Source of the DNA: Desulfobacterales bacterium
Lineage (GTDB): Bacteria > Desulfobacterota > Desulfobacteria > Desulfobacterales > JAEINQ01
Reading direction: 5' to 3'
Length of the DNA: 64,000 nt
Assembly (NCBI GenBank): GCA_016342285.1
Contig: JAEINQ010000018.1
Location: forward strand, 28,634 to 92,633
The notes beneath the pieces are model-generated. The model did no database searches. It had not been told where the DNA came from and was given only the letters and a program-made list of their open reading frames with translations. A program made the position numbers and the translations under genes. Shown here piece by piece: positions 53,061-62,300 of this stretch. Within the stretch, counting starts at the first letter, position 1. Each line of letters begins with the position of its first letter.

Positions 53061-54375
53061 AATACCGCACTCGGAATTCGAACTTGTTTTCGTTTTGTTT
53101 TTCCGCAAATTCGGTAAAATCATCACCGCCTAACAAAGTATACCGCAACCGGATTTCCCAGTTGGTAAAACCCGTATAAAGCATTTCGGGGCCGACCGAA
53201 TAGCTCCGGTCGTCAAGGTTCACAATGGCGGTTACGCCCGGCGTGAGGTAGAGGATATCAAATGGATCTTTCTGATTGATTTTCAGGTACAGATAATTGC
53301 GGCCTGCCTGGGGGCTGCCATATCCCATAGTGGAAATATTTTGGGCTTTCTGGAAAAGAGTATCTGTCCCGGTATTGAGCAATTGGGTGTTTGCATCGGC
53401 AACCAATCGATAAAAACGCGCCAGTTCCGACTCTGAAAAACCTGCCCCGTTATGATAATATTCAATGATTGTGGTCATATCGCTTTCGGTCAGGTAGCGC
53501 AGACCCAGCAGGTATCTGTTTGCGGAGTGCTCTCTTTGCGTTAATGTTCCGGTTTCAGAAAGATATTTTTGTTTGAGATCGGTAAGATATGCGAATTCAC
53601 CATGGATTTCAAAGTTTTCGGCAAGATTCCTCGAAAAATCGACACCATAACGGGTGGAACGGCTGCCACCGTTGAAGATCACAAAATCAATATCCGTATC
53701 CCGGTAAAGCATATAAAGTTTGGCCGCAAGATTGATATGATTCAGTTCACCGAAATCTTCATTGACATCCTGCCACACCGGCAGGGCTACAGTGGTGAGA
53801 GCAACGGTCTGTAAAGATCCGTCCAAGCTCTTTATCAAATCAACACCAGCAGCGTAATAACCTTCCAATGCGTCCTCGGGGTTGTTGGGATCTTTGGGCC
53901 GGTCAATAAACCCCACCGGATTCCAGGCATACCCTTTGCCCCACTTAAAAACCTTTTTCCCGATATCCCCGGTTACAAACGGCGTTGGTTTCAGACTCAG
54001 GTTGGCTTCATACACATCGGCACTATCCGACCAACCCATATCATCCTGAACTGCTTCGGCCCGCAGCACCCCATTGAAAGCTGCGATGCCCTTCTTATAG
54101 CTGCCCTCCAATTGAAGGGCACCGGTATAGCGATCGATGGTGCTGCGCGGATCTTGATGAAAATTGAGGCGATAGAACGCACTGTCAGTATTCAGTTCAA
54201 TATGCTCTAACCTGGTCTCCGCATAACCGCCCCATTCAAATGATTTGGACTCGAACTCCTCAACATCAAAGCTGTATTCCCCCGCAGCCATGGCGTTGGA
54301 AGGTGAGAAAAAGAGAATCAGGCTGGCGCAAAGAAATAAAATGTCGCGTACTATCCGGCCACCGCTGGTTCTCAT
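53053..54375 (-). CDS. Outer-membrane beta-barrel protein of the ABC/LolA-like operon
   Basis: The 440-residue protein has a signal peptide (about 15-30), many amphipathic beta strands and the C-terminal aromatic FEFRVRYYF. Its ATG overlaps the stop of the LolA-like gene (ATGA), so the two are coupled. In such operons the barrel is thought to be the outer-membrane station of a lipid or lipoprotein export line. The precise cargo is unknown. Confidence 0.8.
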   Translation of the reverse strand: MRTSGGRIVRDILFLCASLILFFSPSNAMAAGEYSFDVEEFESKSFEWGGYAETRLEHIELNTDSAFYRLNFHQDPRSTIDRYTGALQLEGSYKKGIAAFNGVLRAEAVQDDMGWSDSADVYEANLSLKPTPFVTGDIGKKVFKWGKGYAWNPVGFIDRPKDPNNPEDALEGYYAAGVDLIKSLDGSLQTVALTTVALPVWQDVNEDFGELNHINLAAKLYMLYRDTDIDFVIFNGGSRSTRYGVDFSRNLAENFEIHGEFAYLTDLKQKYLSETGTLTQREHSANRYLLGLRYLTESDMTTIIEYYHNGAGFSESELARFYRLVADANTQLLNTGTDTLFQKAQNISTMGYGSPQAGRNYLYLKINQKDPFDILYLTPGVTAIVNLDDRSYSVGPEMLYTGFTNWEIRLRYTLLGGDDFTEFAEKQNENKFEFRVRYYF

Positions 54376-55142
54376 CGCAGTTCATCAACCCGGGGAAGAT
54401 AATTGAGCGTAAACACCTCGTCAGCAAAATCTTTCTTGTTGACCTTGGCATAAAGCATCACTGATTTATAGCCCTTGTATAGGGGGCTGTCGGTTTCCAG
54501 AACAGAGGGCCGACGCAGGCCGTTGCCGAAATCTTTAATTTCCTTATAATACAAGGTTTTGATCAACATGCCGCTGGCGGCATAGCATTCGATGGTAAGC
54601 GGAACCATGGTTTTTTTGTCCACCCCCATCTTCAGCCGGTCATAGGCTACCGTCGCCGTTTTGGCCTTGCAGTCAAGGATGAACTTACCAGCGGTTTCCT
54701 CAAAGATGGTGGCATTATATTCGGAGCTATAGTCGATGCGCAAAATATCGGAATTGTTGAAAACGCCCCCCACCACGGACTGCAGGCTCGTAATGCGCAG
54801 TGGTTTACCCACGCTGGGAATGTAGAGCCACATGTTGTCGCCCAACCGAAGGGTGGCTCTCCCTTTTTCACTGGCAGGGGAAAGAAACAGAGCGACCATT
54901 TTGTCCTGACCTTTTTTTACCGTATAAAGAACATACTCCTTTTTACTGCCATCCGGTTCAACATTAATAAGCTTGCGGTACATTTCATAAGATTCGGGTT
55001 GGAGGTTACGATCCACCTGAAGCAAAATTTCATTGCCGCCAAGGGCTGCTGCCGGTATGACCAAAAGCATAACCAAGATCGTTTGAATCAGAAAATTAAA
55101 AACGATCTTCCGTGGTGTTGATAACACTTTTCCATAGACCAT
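54372..55142 (-). CDS. LolA-like outer-membrane lipoprotein-sorting protein
   Basis: The 256-residue protein has an N-terminal signal helix (about 13-35), the LolA-type half-barrel pattern and many hydrophobic strands: ILLQVDRNLQPESYEMYRKLI, LFLSPASEKGRATLRLGDNM, WLYIPSVGKPLRI. AAGGAGG precedes the ATG. It is the periplasmic carrier of the operon. An R1 hairpin lies upstream, between it and the ABC permease gene. Confidence 0.82.
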   Translation of the reverse strand: MVYGKVLSTPRKIVFNFLIQTILVMLLVIPAAALGGNEILLQVDRNLQPESYEMYRKLINVEPDGSKKEYVLYTVKKGQDKMVALFLSPASEKGRATLRLGDNMWLYIPSVGKPLRITSLQSVVGGVFNNSDILRIDYSSEYNATIFEETAGKFILDCKAKTATVAYDRLKMGVDKKTMVPLTIECYAASGMLIKTLYYKEIKDFGNGLRRPSVLETDSPLYKGYKSVMLYAKVNKKDFADEVFTLNYLPRVDELR

Positions 55143-55166
55143 GGGGTAGGCCTCCTTTTAGGTACC

Positions 55167-55328
55167 TGTTCACAGGGTTGAAACAAACAAGGAATTCCAA
55201 ACCCTCGCACGGTAAGCGTTTACAGGGTGCCGTAGATGTGAGGCGCCGGGCATGCAGACGTACTCTATTGTACTTCAATTGCCCGGGAACAAAGTCACGC
55301 CTCGGCGTGATGCCCTGTGAACGCTTAC
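55167..55328. repeat. Repeat family R1, copy C, inside an operon
   Basis: Hairpin core at 55212-55328 with arms GTAAGCGTTTACAGGG / CCCTGTGAACGCTTAC and the conserved flank TGTTCACAGGGTTGAAAC. It fills nearly all of the space between the permease and LolA-like genes. In the mRNA it would form a very stable stem that could reduce expression of the last two genes. Confidence 0.85.
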
Positions 55329-55332
55329 CCTT

Positions 55333-56577
55333 TTAGACATGCCGCAACGCGGCTATCGGGTCCATTCGTGCGGCCTTAAATGCCGGCTGCAGGCTGGCAG
55401 CCACGGCGATGCCGATAACAATCAACACAATGGAAATGACATCCCCCGCTCCGATGGTCGGGGCCAGCACCAGGTTGGACTGTCGTCCGAAATTAAATGT
55501 CAACCCAGCGGCATTGATAACGGCAATGCTGACCAGGCTGATCACCGTTCCCACGGCTGTTCCAAGCACGCCGAGCAGAAAACCCTCGGTTACGAACAGG
55601 GCCATGATTTTACCCGGCAACGTGCCGATGGCGGCAATGGTTCCGATTTCGTTGATCCGCTCGTAGACGGCCATGATCATCACATTCATGATACTTACCA
55701 GCACGATGGCCACCAGCATGATTTTGATAAAAAAAGTCATGAGATCAATCATTCGGGCGATATTGTAAAATGGTGACAGATCCTTCCATGTGTGTACTTC
55801 AAAGACCGGATTGCCTTCTTTGTTCGTGAAAGAGGCAAACTCGCCCTTGAGGCTGGAAAAAACCCGGGGGAGATCATCCATGTTTTTCAAACGGACCGCT
55901 ATCTCGCTGATTTCAACACCATCGATGCGCAGCAACTCCTTGGCATCATCCAGGTGAATCATCCCATCCCGACCTCCGGGACCGGAAATGCCTTCAAGAA
56001 CACCGCTTACCGTGAAAGTTTTTCCGTTGACCGACCCGTCTTTGTTATTGGCCACCAGCACAACACTGTCCCCCACCTTGACTTTCATGCCTTTGGCGAT
56101 CAGTTCAGGAATGAGGATTTCGCCTTTTTGCAGCAATACTTCTTTTTGCCCTTCGACAATTCGGCCGGGAAGCAAGGGAACGGTCTTGACCTCCTGCTCG
56201 GGGATGACCGTATTTAGCCGGATGTTGGTGGTTTCGGTAAAGTTGCTGAACATGGCCCCGAGCTTGATCCGCATGGAAAAAGATTCAACCGCATCCGCTC
56301 CGCTTAAAACTTCTTTTACCTTTGCCACCTGTTGCTGATTCAAATTTCGATTGAGCGGCAAATTGTCAATGGAGGCCATATACCCTTTGCGATGGATCTG
56401 CAGATGGCCAATCATGGAGTCCGTGATCTGGCCAACCATCATACGCTTGAAAGACCCTGTTACCGAAATAAAAAGCAGTACCGCCACCACACCCAGCGTG
56501 ATCAGCGATGATGTCAGTATTGTCCGCCGCAGATACCGGCGAAGGTTTCGGGCGGCAATTTTAATCACATTAAGCAT
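55333..56577 (-). CDS. FtsX/LolC-like ABC transporter permease
   Basis: The start is 56577 after GGAGGG (414 residues). One N-terminal helix (about 17-45), a periplasmic MacB-type domain (about 50-270) and three C-terminal helices (about 280-405) with the FtsX motif MIMAVYERINEIGTIAAIG. The gene overlaps the upstream ATPase gene by eight bases. Such permeases extract lipoproteins or lipids from the inner membrane. Confidence 0.88.
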   Translation of the reverse strand: MLNVIKIAARNLRRYLRRTILTSSLITLGVVAVLLFISVTGSFKRMMVGQITDSMIGHLQIHRKGYMASIDNLPLNRNLNQQQVAKVKEVLSGADAVESFSMRIKLGAMFSNFTETTNIRLNTVIPEQEVKTVPLLPGRIVEGQKEVLLQKGEILIPELIAKGMKVKVGDSVVLVANNKDGSVNGKTFTVSGVLEGISGPGGRDGMIHLDDAKELLRIDGVEISEIAVRLKNMDDLPRVFSSLKGEFASFTNKEGNPVFEVHTWKDLSPFYNIARMIDLMTFFIKIMLVAIVLVSIMNVMIMAVYERINEIGTIAAIGTLPGKIMALFVTEGFLLGVLGTAVGTVISLVSIAVINAAGLTFNFGRQSNLVLAPTIGAGDVISIVLIVIGIAVAASLQPAFKAARMDPIAALRHV

Positions 56578-57274
56578 TTGTCCCTCCATTATCGTTTTGC
56601 CTTTGCAAAAGCCGACCATCTTCAAGGGTAAAAATGATTTCCGCGCTTTGCATCACCTTGGGGTCATGGGTCGAAAAAATGAAGGTCGTGTCGAATTCAT
56701 CCCGCATCTTTTTCATCAGATTGATAATTCGATTGGCCGTTTCCCCATCAAGGTTTGCCGTTGGCTCATCGGCCAACACCATTTTGGCATTGGTCACCAA
56801 GGCCCGGGCCACCGCTACCCGCTGCTTCTGACCACCCGAAATCTGGCCTGGATATTTGTCACCCTGATCTCCCATGCCGACAGCGTCAAGCAGATTGTTG
56901 ACCCGTTTCTTTCGCTCATTCACGGGCCAGTTTTGCACCATGAGCAGCGGATATTCCACGTTTTCAAAAACCGTCAACACGGGTATCAAGTTAAAGTCCT
57001 GGAACACAAAACCGATGTGTTTGCCTCTGAAATTGGCAGCCTGCTTACGATCCATAAGGCCAATATCCTGGCCAACAACCTTTAAGGAACCCGCTGTCGG
57101 TGGATCCAGACAGCCGATCATGTTGAGCAGCGTACTTTTACCGCTGCCGGAGGGTCCGACAAATGAAACAAAGGATGCCGGTTCAATGGAGAAATTCACG
57201 CCGCGGATCGCGTTTATGGATATTTCACCGATCTGGTAGGTTTTTTCTATGTTGGTTGCATTTACCAAAGACAT
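56570..57274 (-). CDS. LolD/MacB-like ABC transporter ATPase
   Basis: The 234-residue ATPase has Walker A GPSGSGKST near residue 40, signature ISGGQKQRVAVARAL near 145 and Walker B LADEPTANLDGE. It is the first gene of the operon ATPase-permease-LolA-like-porin. The set resembles a lipoprotein-release system but the actual cargo is open. Confidence 0.9.
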   Translation of the reverse strand: MSLVNATNIEKTYQIGEISINAIRGVNFSIEPASFVSFVGPSGSGKSTLLNMIGCLDPPTAGSLKVVGQDIGLMDRKQAANFRGKHIGFVFQDFNLIPVLTVFENVEYPLLMVQNWPVNERKKRVNNLLDAVGMGDQGDKYPGQISGGQKQRVAVARALVTNAKMVLADEPTANLDGETANRIINLMKKMRDEFDTTFIFSTHDPKVMQSAEIIFTLEDGRLLQRQNDNGGTNA

Positions 57275-57299
57275 GATTTCCCCTTTTTGTAGAATACTT

Positions 57300-57530
57300 C
57301 CAGGTTCTGGCTATTTCGTGTGGGGAGCCAGGAGGATTACGTTTCGCAACCCGAAAAACTCGGTGCCAAGCGACCGTAACCCCGGACAGCGCCCCCTTTC
57401 AATAGAAATCATTTTATTTTAAGTTGTTATGAGACTATCACGGCCGCTTCGTTGGTGTCCGGGGTAACGGGCGCTAAGCCCCTCAAACAGTTCCGCGCCG
57501 CGAAACGTAACCCTCCTGGCGCCGTATTAT
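57300..57530. repeat. Repeat family R3, copy C (diverged)
   Basis: GGCTATTTCGTGTGGGGAGCC, AACCCCGGACAGCGCC and GGTGTCCGGGGTAACGGGCG match the R3 arms in reverse. The element lies upstream of the ATPase gene, where it could contain or displace the promoter. Confidence 0.7.
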
Positions 57531-57681
57531 ACCGCAAAAACCAACAACCATCGGCCGTATATACAGAACCGCTATTCCGGAAATGGTTACGGACTGGAAT
57601 CGGGTTGTCAATCAACGGTTCGGGGTGGATGGGACAATAACCGCCGTCCTTAAAATTCAACTCGAGCCAGAGACGGCTGGA

Positions 57682-59772
57682 TCAGGCACGGGGCACCGTC
57701 ACACTGGGAAACTGTCCCAGATCGGTATGGGGCAAAAAGAGCGCGGAAGTAAAGGCATCCATAAACCGGCTGTTGCTGGAAAAGTCGATGTAGGTCATCC
57801 GGTTGGACAACTCCCGGGCTTCGCGCCGGATATCGTCGGAGAGCAGGGCCATGTAAGCCCCGGCAGCGGAACTGTTGCCCAGATAGGCAAACCGGGACCG
57901 GTCGATGTCCGGCAGCAGGCCGATGGTCACGGCCTTGTCGATGTCGAGATGCTGACCGAACCCGCCGGTAATGTAGACCCGTTCGATCATGGAAAAATCA
58001 AGGCCGACTTCGTCCATCAAAACGGTAAACCCCGCATAGATCGCCCCCTTGCTCAGGACCAGGCTGTGAATGTCCGTTTCGGTAAAAAGGATATCTTCCC
58101 CCATTTCCGTCTCCTCGGCCGCGGCCGCCACATACCCCTTTTCATCCCCGACGGTCTTCATACGGGGATGATCTTCCGGCAGGGCAAATTTGCCGCCGGC
58201 ATCGATGATCCCCTTGAGAAGCATTTCTGAGATCAGGTCGATCATACCGGACCCGCAAATGCCCCGTGGAGCGGCATTGCTGACAGTACGAAAGGTTGGG
58301 GCAAGACTCGACGAGTCGATGGATACCTCTTCGATGGCCCCGTCTTCAGCCCGCATGCCCCAGCGCACACCGCCCCCTTCAAAAGCAGGGCCGGCCGAGC
58401 AGGCGGCGGTCATGAGCCAGTCCCGGTTGCCGAGAACAATCTCGCCGTTGGTCCCCACGTCGATATATAAAGTAACCGGCTCCTCGCGGTGAAACCCGGC
58501 ATAAAGGACTCCGGAGACGATGTCGCCGCCCACGTAACTCGCCGGCCCGGGCATGACAAAGACCGCGGCCATGGGATTGGCCCGGATGCCGATCTCTCCG
58601 GCCTTTAGCACGGGAAAGTCGGAAACCGTGGGAATGTAGGGCTCGCGGCGGATGTATCGCGGTTCGATGCCCAAAAGCAGGTGGGCCATGGTGGTGTTGC
58701 CCGAGATCACCACGTTCTTGATTTCCCGGGCTTCGGCATCGGCACCGGCCAGGGCCTCGCCCACCAGGTTGTTGATGGTGGCAAGGACCATGCGGCTGAG
58801 CTTTTTCACCCCGTCTTTTTCCGCACAGACAATCCGGTTGATCACATCGTCACCGCAGGCGGCCTGACGGTTATGCCCGCTGGTGGCGGCGAGCACCTTG
58901 CCGGTGGCCATATCGACCAGGTAAACCACGATGGAAGTGGTCCCCACGTCAACGGCAATCCCCAACGACCGGCTCTCACCGTTGCCCGGACGAATGTCGA
59001 GAATCTCGTTGGCGCATTTGCGTTGAATGATCGAAACGGTCACGTTCCAGTCTTCTTTTCGCACCGCATCGGCCAATTGGCGCAGAACCCGGATGCCGAC
59101 GTTGAGCCGGTCCACGTCACAGCCGCTTTGTTTCAGCCCGCGGTTGAGCCGGTCGAGATCGCTCACCGAGTCATCCAGGGTCGGCGGCGTCAGGGTCAGG
59201 GGAATCTCCGTGAGCATGGGGTCAATCCGGCCCACCAGCCCTTCCAGTTTGGCCGAAACCGCTTCACCCATGCCGGCCACCTGCAGCTTGCGCTCGACGG
59301 CCTCCCGGGGTACGGCAACGGTGACGTCTTCCGTCACCCGGCTCTGACAGGCCAGGACATACCCTTTTTCCGTTTCACCGTCGGTGAGCAGGGCCGTGGG
59401 GGTCGCGTCCACCGATCCGCTCTTGACCACGAGTTTGCACTTGCCGCAGGAGCCCTTGCCGTTGCAGGAGGCATTGACAAAAACATCCGCCGCCTGGGCG
59501 GCGTCCAGCAGGGTGGCGCCGGCTGCCACATCAACGGCGGTTTCGTCCGGAAGAAAAACCACGGTATGACGCTGCGGGTGAACGGCCGCGGTTTTGTCTT
59601 CGGAATCCCAGTTTTTCTGCCGCTTTTCCATGAACCAGATGGGACAGGAAGAACGAAATTTGCAGTAAATCTTCGGATCCCGGCATTTCAGGCAGTCCTC
59701 GCATAAATACACCTGATGTTTCATGCACAGGTAGCTGGTTTCCCGTTCCGGATGATTGACGCATTTTCCCAT
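57682..59772 (-). CDS. Corrinoid-protein reductive activator (2Fe-2S plus ASKHA domains)
   Basis: The 696-residue protein has an N-terminal Cys-rich stretch (Cys and His at 4, 7, 16, 19, 24, 27, 30, 37, 43), a plant-type 2Fe-2S ferredoxin domain (about 70-160; Cys 103, 109, 112, 142) and a large ATPase of the actin/Hsp70 fold (DUF4445; AVDVGTTSIVVYLVD, VVISGNTTMAHLLLG, GGDIVSGVLYAG, ITGGFGQHLDIDKA). This is the RACE/RamA-type activator that reduces Co(II) corrinoid proteins with ATP. The first 45 residues resemble a zinc B-box and are not universal in the family. No corrinoid methyltransferase genes are adjacent. Confidence 0.9.
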   Translation of the reverse strand: MGKCVNHPERETSYLCMKHQVYLCEDCLKCRDPKIYCKFRSSCPIWFMEKRQKNWDSEDKTAAVHPQRHTVVFLPDETAVDVAAGATLLDAAQAADVFVNASCNGKGSCGKCKLVVKSGSVDATPTALLTDGETEKGYVLACQSRVTEDVTVAVPREAVERKLQVAGMGEAVSAKLEGLVGRIDPMLTEIPLTLTPPTLDDSVSDLDRLNRGLKQSGCDVDRLNVGIRVLRQLADAVRKEDWNVTVSIIQRKCANEILDIRPGNGESRSLGIAVDVGTTSIVVYLVDMATGKVLAATSGHNRQAACGDDVINRIVCAEKDGVKKLSRMVLATINNLVGEALAGADAEAREIKNVVISGNTTMAHLLLGIEPRYIRREPYIPTVSDFPVLKAGEIGIRANPMAAVFVMPGPASYVGGDIVSGVLYAGFHREEPVTLYIDVGTNGEIVLGNRDWLMTAACSAGPAFEGGGVRWGMRAEDGAIEEVSIDSSSLAPTFRTVSNAAPRGICGSGMIDLISEMLLKGIIDAGGKFALPEDHPRMKTVGDEKGYVAAAAEETEMGEDILFTETDIHSLVLSKGAIYAGFTVLMDEVGLDFSMIERVYITGGFGQHLDIDKAVTIGLLPDIDRSRFAYLGNSSAAGAYMALLSDDIRREARELSNRMTYIDFSSNSRFMDAFTSALFLPHTDLGQFPSVTVPRA

Positions 59773-60137
59773 GTCAGCCCCTTTTGTTTGGTATGATCGT
59801 TACCGTGCCCCGTCTCTTCAAATCTGTCAGGGCCATTTGGCGTTCTCACTGCGCAAACACGTTGTCTCGGCCTTGTATGCGTCGACTGAAGGTGTCGACG
59901 GTCTACACGCCCACGAAACGACTCACCTGCCTGCCGCACGTGACGGAACCATTTGTGGAAATGATTTATGTGCATTGATTCAATGCGATTCCCCGATTTT
60001 TGTCAATATTGACCTTGCGAAATTGGCCAGGTCCGCATCACCTTTCGCGATTTTATTTTTTGTATGTTTTCTTTTGGATTCAATCGGTTTCGGTGAATGT
60101 GACCAGCGGAGAGTAAAACCTAAGTTTAGGTAACAGA
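59773..60137. other. Intergenic region upstream of the activator
   Basis: The promoter of the activator gene should be here; no clear -35/-10 pair was picked. No gene is seen. Confidence 0.4.
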
Positions 60138-60410
60138 AAGGAGACTCTTCGCTGTTTCATATGGGTAAAATGGTGCCGGCCAGGGCCAGAAGGGTGCCTT
60201 CTCCCGGCTCGAAACTGTCTGAGCCGCTTAGTGCCCGTTACCCCGGACAGAACCCAGCCCGACCGCAAATACTTCTTAACAGGCCAAAACATCCGTCTTT
60301 TCTGCTGACAGAAGGCGCTGTCCGGGGTTACGGGCACTTGGCGACGAGTTTTTCGGGCCGGGAGAAGGCACCCTTCTGGCCTCCCACACGAAATAGCGAG
60401 GAACCAGAAA
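60138..60410. repeat. Repeat family R3, copy B
   Basis: Two arms, 60184-60250 and 60319-60381, pair over their outer 26 bases (GGCCAGAAGGGTGCCTTCTC...) and inner 20 bases (CGTTACCCCGGACAG / CTGTCCGGGGTTACG). It ends 18 bases before the stop codon of the DHH-CBS gene. Confidence 0.9.
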
Positions 60411-60427
60411 GGAGCCGTTACCTCTGT

Positions 60428-61762
60428 TTATGGAATGGCATCAAGACATAGGCCCGAAACCGGCCGATCAATGGGGCAAAAGCCATAAAAATGGTTCATG
60501 GCATCAGATCGGGTGACAATACCGATCAACCGCCCATGGTCCACAACCGGCAGCCGGCCGATATCGTATTTCACCATTTGATGGGCGGCAACCGCCGGAC
60601 TTTTCCACGGTTCGATTGTTTGAACGGGACGACTCATGACCGCCTTGACCGGCAGTTGATATTGTGTTTGCTTTTTCAGCTTTCGAAAATCCCGCAGGGA
60701 AATCATGCCAACGACTTGATTCCCCGCCATCACCGGCGCACCGTGGTACCCTCTTTTTCGAAGTGCTGTGAAAGCTTCCATTATGGACATATCATGCCAA
60801 ATCGTAAAAACGGGCCGGGACATAAGCGCCTCTATTTTACCGGGCAGATTGGTGTTCCCCTCAATCAGGATCCTGATCCATGCCGCAATTGTTGCCGGGG
60901 CGATCGATCTGAGCAGTGCCGACCCGGCTCCCGGGTGTCCACCGCCCCCCATGCATCGCATGATGGCACCGACATCAATTTCATCGGTATCACTTCTCCC
61001 GATGGCCAGGCATTTGTCCCTGGCGAACAGGAAGAGACCGAAAGCGGCATTCACATTTAAAATCTGGCGATACATTTGCAATACAACCGCCAGGTCTTCC
61101 ACATGGCCATCCACTTTTATCTGGTTGACGCTGATTTTCATCCCGTTCATTTTCATCTGAGTGGCATTGTTAAGCATGCGAAACAAGATGTCTTTTTGTT
61201 TCCGACCATAAGCGGGCGTGAGAAATGTCGTGAGGATTTTAAGGTCTGCCCCGTTTTCCAAAAAATACGCAGCGGCATGGGCATCTTCAGCGGTGGTGGA
61301 GGGAAAGGTCAGATTCCCCGTGTCTTCATACAACCCGGCCAAAAAAAGACTCGCATAGATCGGGAAAATTGTCTCTTTCGCCTCCTTCAGGTATCGGCTC
61401 ATCAACGTAATGTTTGCTCCCACCCCTTCCTGGCATTTCCAAGTCGAAGGGATATCTCCATCAATCCGGTGATGATCATACACAAATATTTCAAGCCCTC
61501 TTTTTTCTTTCAACAATGCCAGGTCATCGAGACGATCCCAGCGGTTGGCATCTACAACAATCAGGCGACTTACGCTTCGAAGGTCAAGATCTTTTGACGC
61601 GCAGAAACTGAAAAGGTCTTTATGCAAGGATAGAAAGCGACGAACATTGGCGTTCCGGGTCTGGGGGATCAGGGCAACGGCATCCGGAAATAAAATTTTG
61701 GCGGCTACGACGGAGGCAAGAGCATCAAAATCCGTTCCCTTATGGGTCGTTATGATTTGCAT
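60428..61762 (-). CDS. DHH phosphoesterase with two CBS domains, probably shortened
   Basis: The start is the ATG at 61762 (444 residues). A DHH/DHHA1 phosphoesterase (about 1-300: THKGTDFDALAS, VVDANRWDR, YDHHRIDGD, GGGGHPGAGSA) is followed by two CBS domains (about 310-425). In many Desulfobacterota the same DHH-CBS-CBS part continues into a poly(A)/CCA polymerase domain of about 400 residues; here the protein ends shortly after CBS2, next to an R3 repeat. It may therefore be a truncated tRNA nucleotidyltransferase, or a genuine short form. Confidence 0.82.
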   Translation of the reverse strand: MQIITTHKGTDFDALASVVAAKILFPDAVALIPQTRNANVRRFLSLHKDLFSFCASKDLDLRSVSRLIVVDANRWDRLDDLALLKEKRGLEIFVYDHHRIDGDIPSTWKCQEGVGANITLMSRYLKEAKETIFPIYASLFLAGLYEDTGNLTFPSTTAEDAHAAAYFLENGADLKILTTFLTPAYGRKQKDILFRMLNNATQMKMNGMKISVNQIKVDGHVEDLAVVLQMYRQILNVNAAFGLFLFARDKCLAIGRSDTDEIDVGAIMRCMGGGGHPGAGSALLRSIAPATIAAWIRILIEGNTNLPGKIEALMSRPVFTIWHDMSIMEAFTALRKRGYHGAPVMAGNQVVGMISLRDFRKLKKQTQYQLPVKAVMSRPVQTIEPWKSPAVAAHQMVKYDIGRLPVVDHGRLIGIVTRSDAMNHFYGFCPIDRPVSGLCLDAIP

Positions 61763-61868
61763 GGCGTTTACCAAAAACCGTTCATCGCTGTCGGAATATA
61801 GCTCTCCTAACCCCTTTGAGATGGAACCCGGTGCCGAACATCGCTGAAAATAAGAATCTCCGTTTTGT

Positions 61869-62204
61869 TCACGCCTCCGATCTGCTGGCCAAGGCTTGCA
61901 TCAGCGCCTGGCTTAGGGTGCGGACAGTCTGAAGGCCCACGAAACGCCCGACCTCCTCGCCGCCTTTGAACAAAATAATCGTGGGAATACTTTGGATGCC
62001 CAGATTCAGGGCGATTTCCCGACTCTTATCAATATCCACTTTGGCGATATTGGCCCGGCCTTGAAAATTTTTCTCGATTTCTTCAAGAATGGGTTCTTGG
62101 GCTCGGCAAGGATCGCACCATGGGGCGTTGAAGTCCACCAGGGTAATTCCTGCTTCGACGATTTTTTCAAAGTCATCCTGAGTCGACAGTTCAATATCCG
62201 TCAT
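61869..62204 (-). CDS. Thioredoxin
   Basis: The start at 62204 gives 111 residues, the standard thioredoxin length; AAAGGA lies nine bases upstream. The active site is WCDPC (Cys 30 and 33) instead of the usual WCGPC, which should shift the redox potential. cis-Pro is in QSIPTIILF. It is a cytoplasmic thiol-disulfide reductase. An R1 repeat lies upstream. Confidence 0.9.
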   Translation of the reverse strand: MTDIELSTQDDFEKIVEAGITLVDFNAPWCDPCRAQEPILEEIEKNFQGRANIAKVDIDKSREIALNLGIQSIPTIILFKGGEEVGRFVGLQTVRTLSQALMQALASRSEA

Positions 62205-62300
62205 GGCCCATATCCTTTCCGGGCAGTGCCGAAAGTCCCTTTGAATAATCCCGGGGTGGAGGGCTTCGACGCTCCACCTCGAGGGCATATCTGGTTTGGC

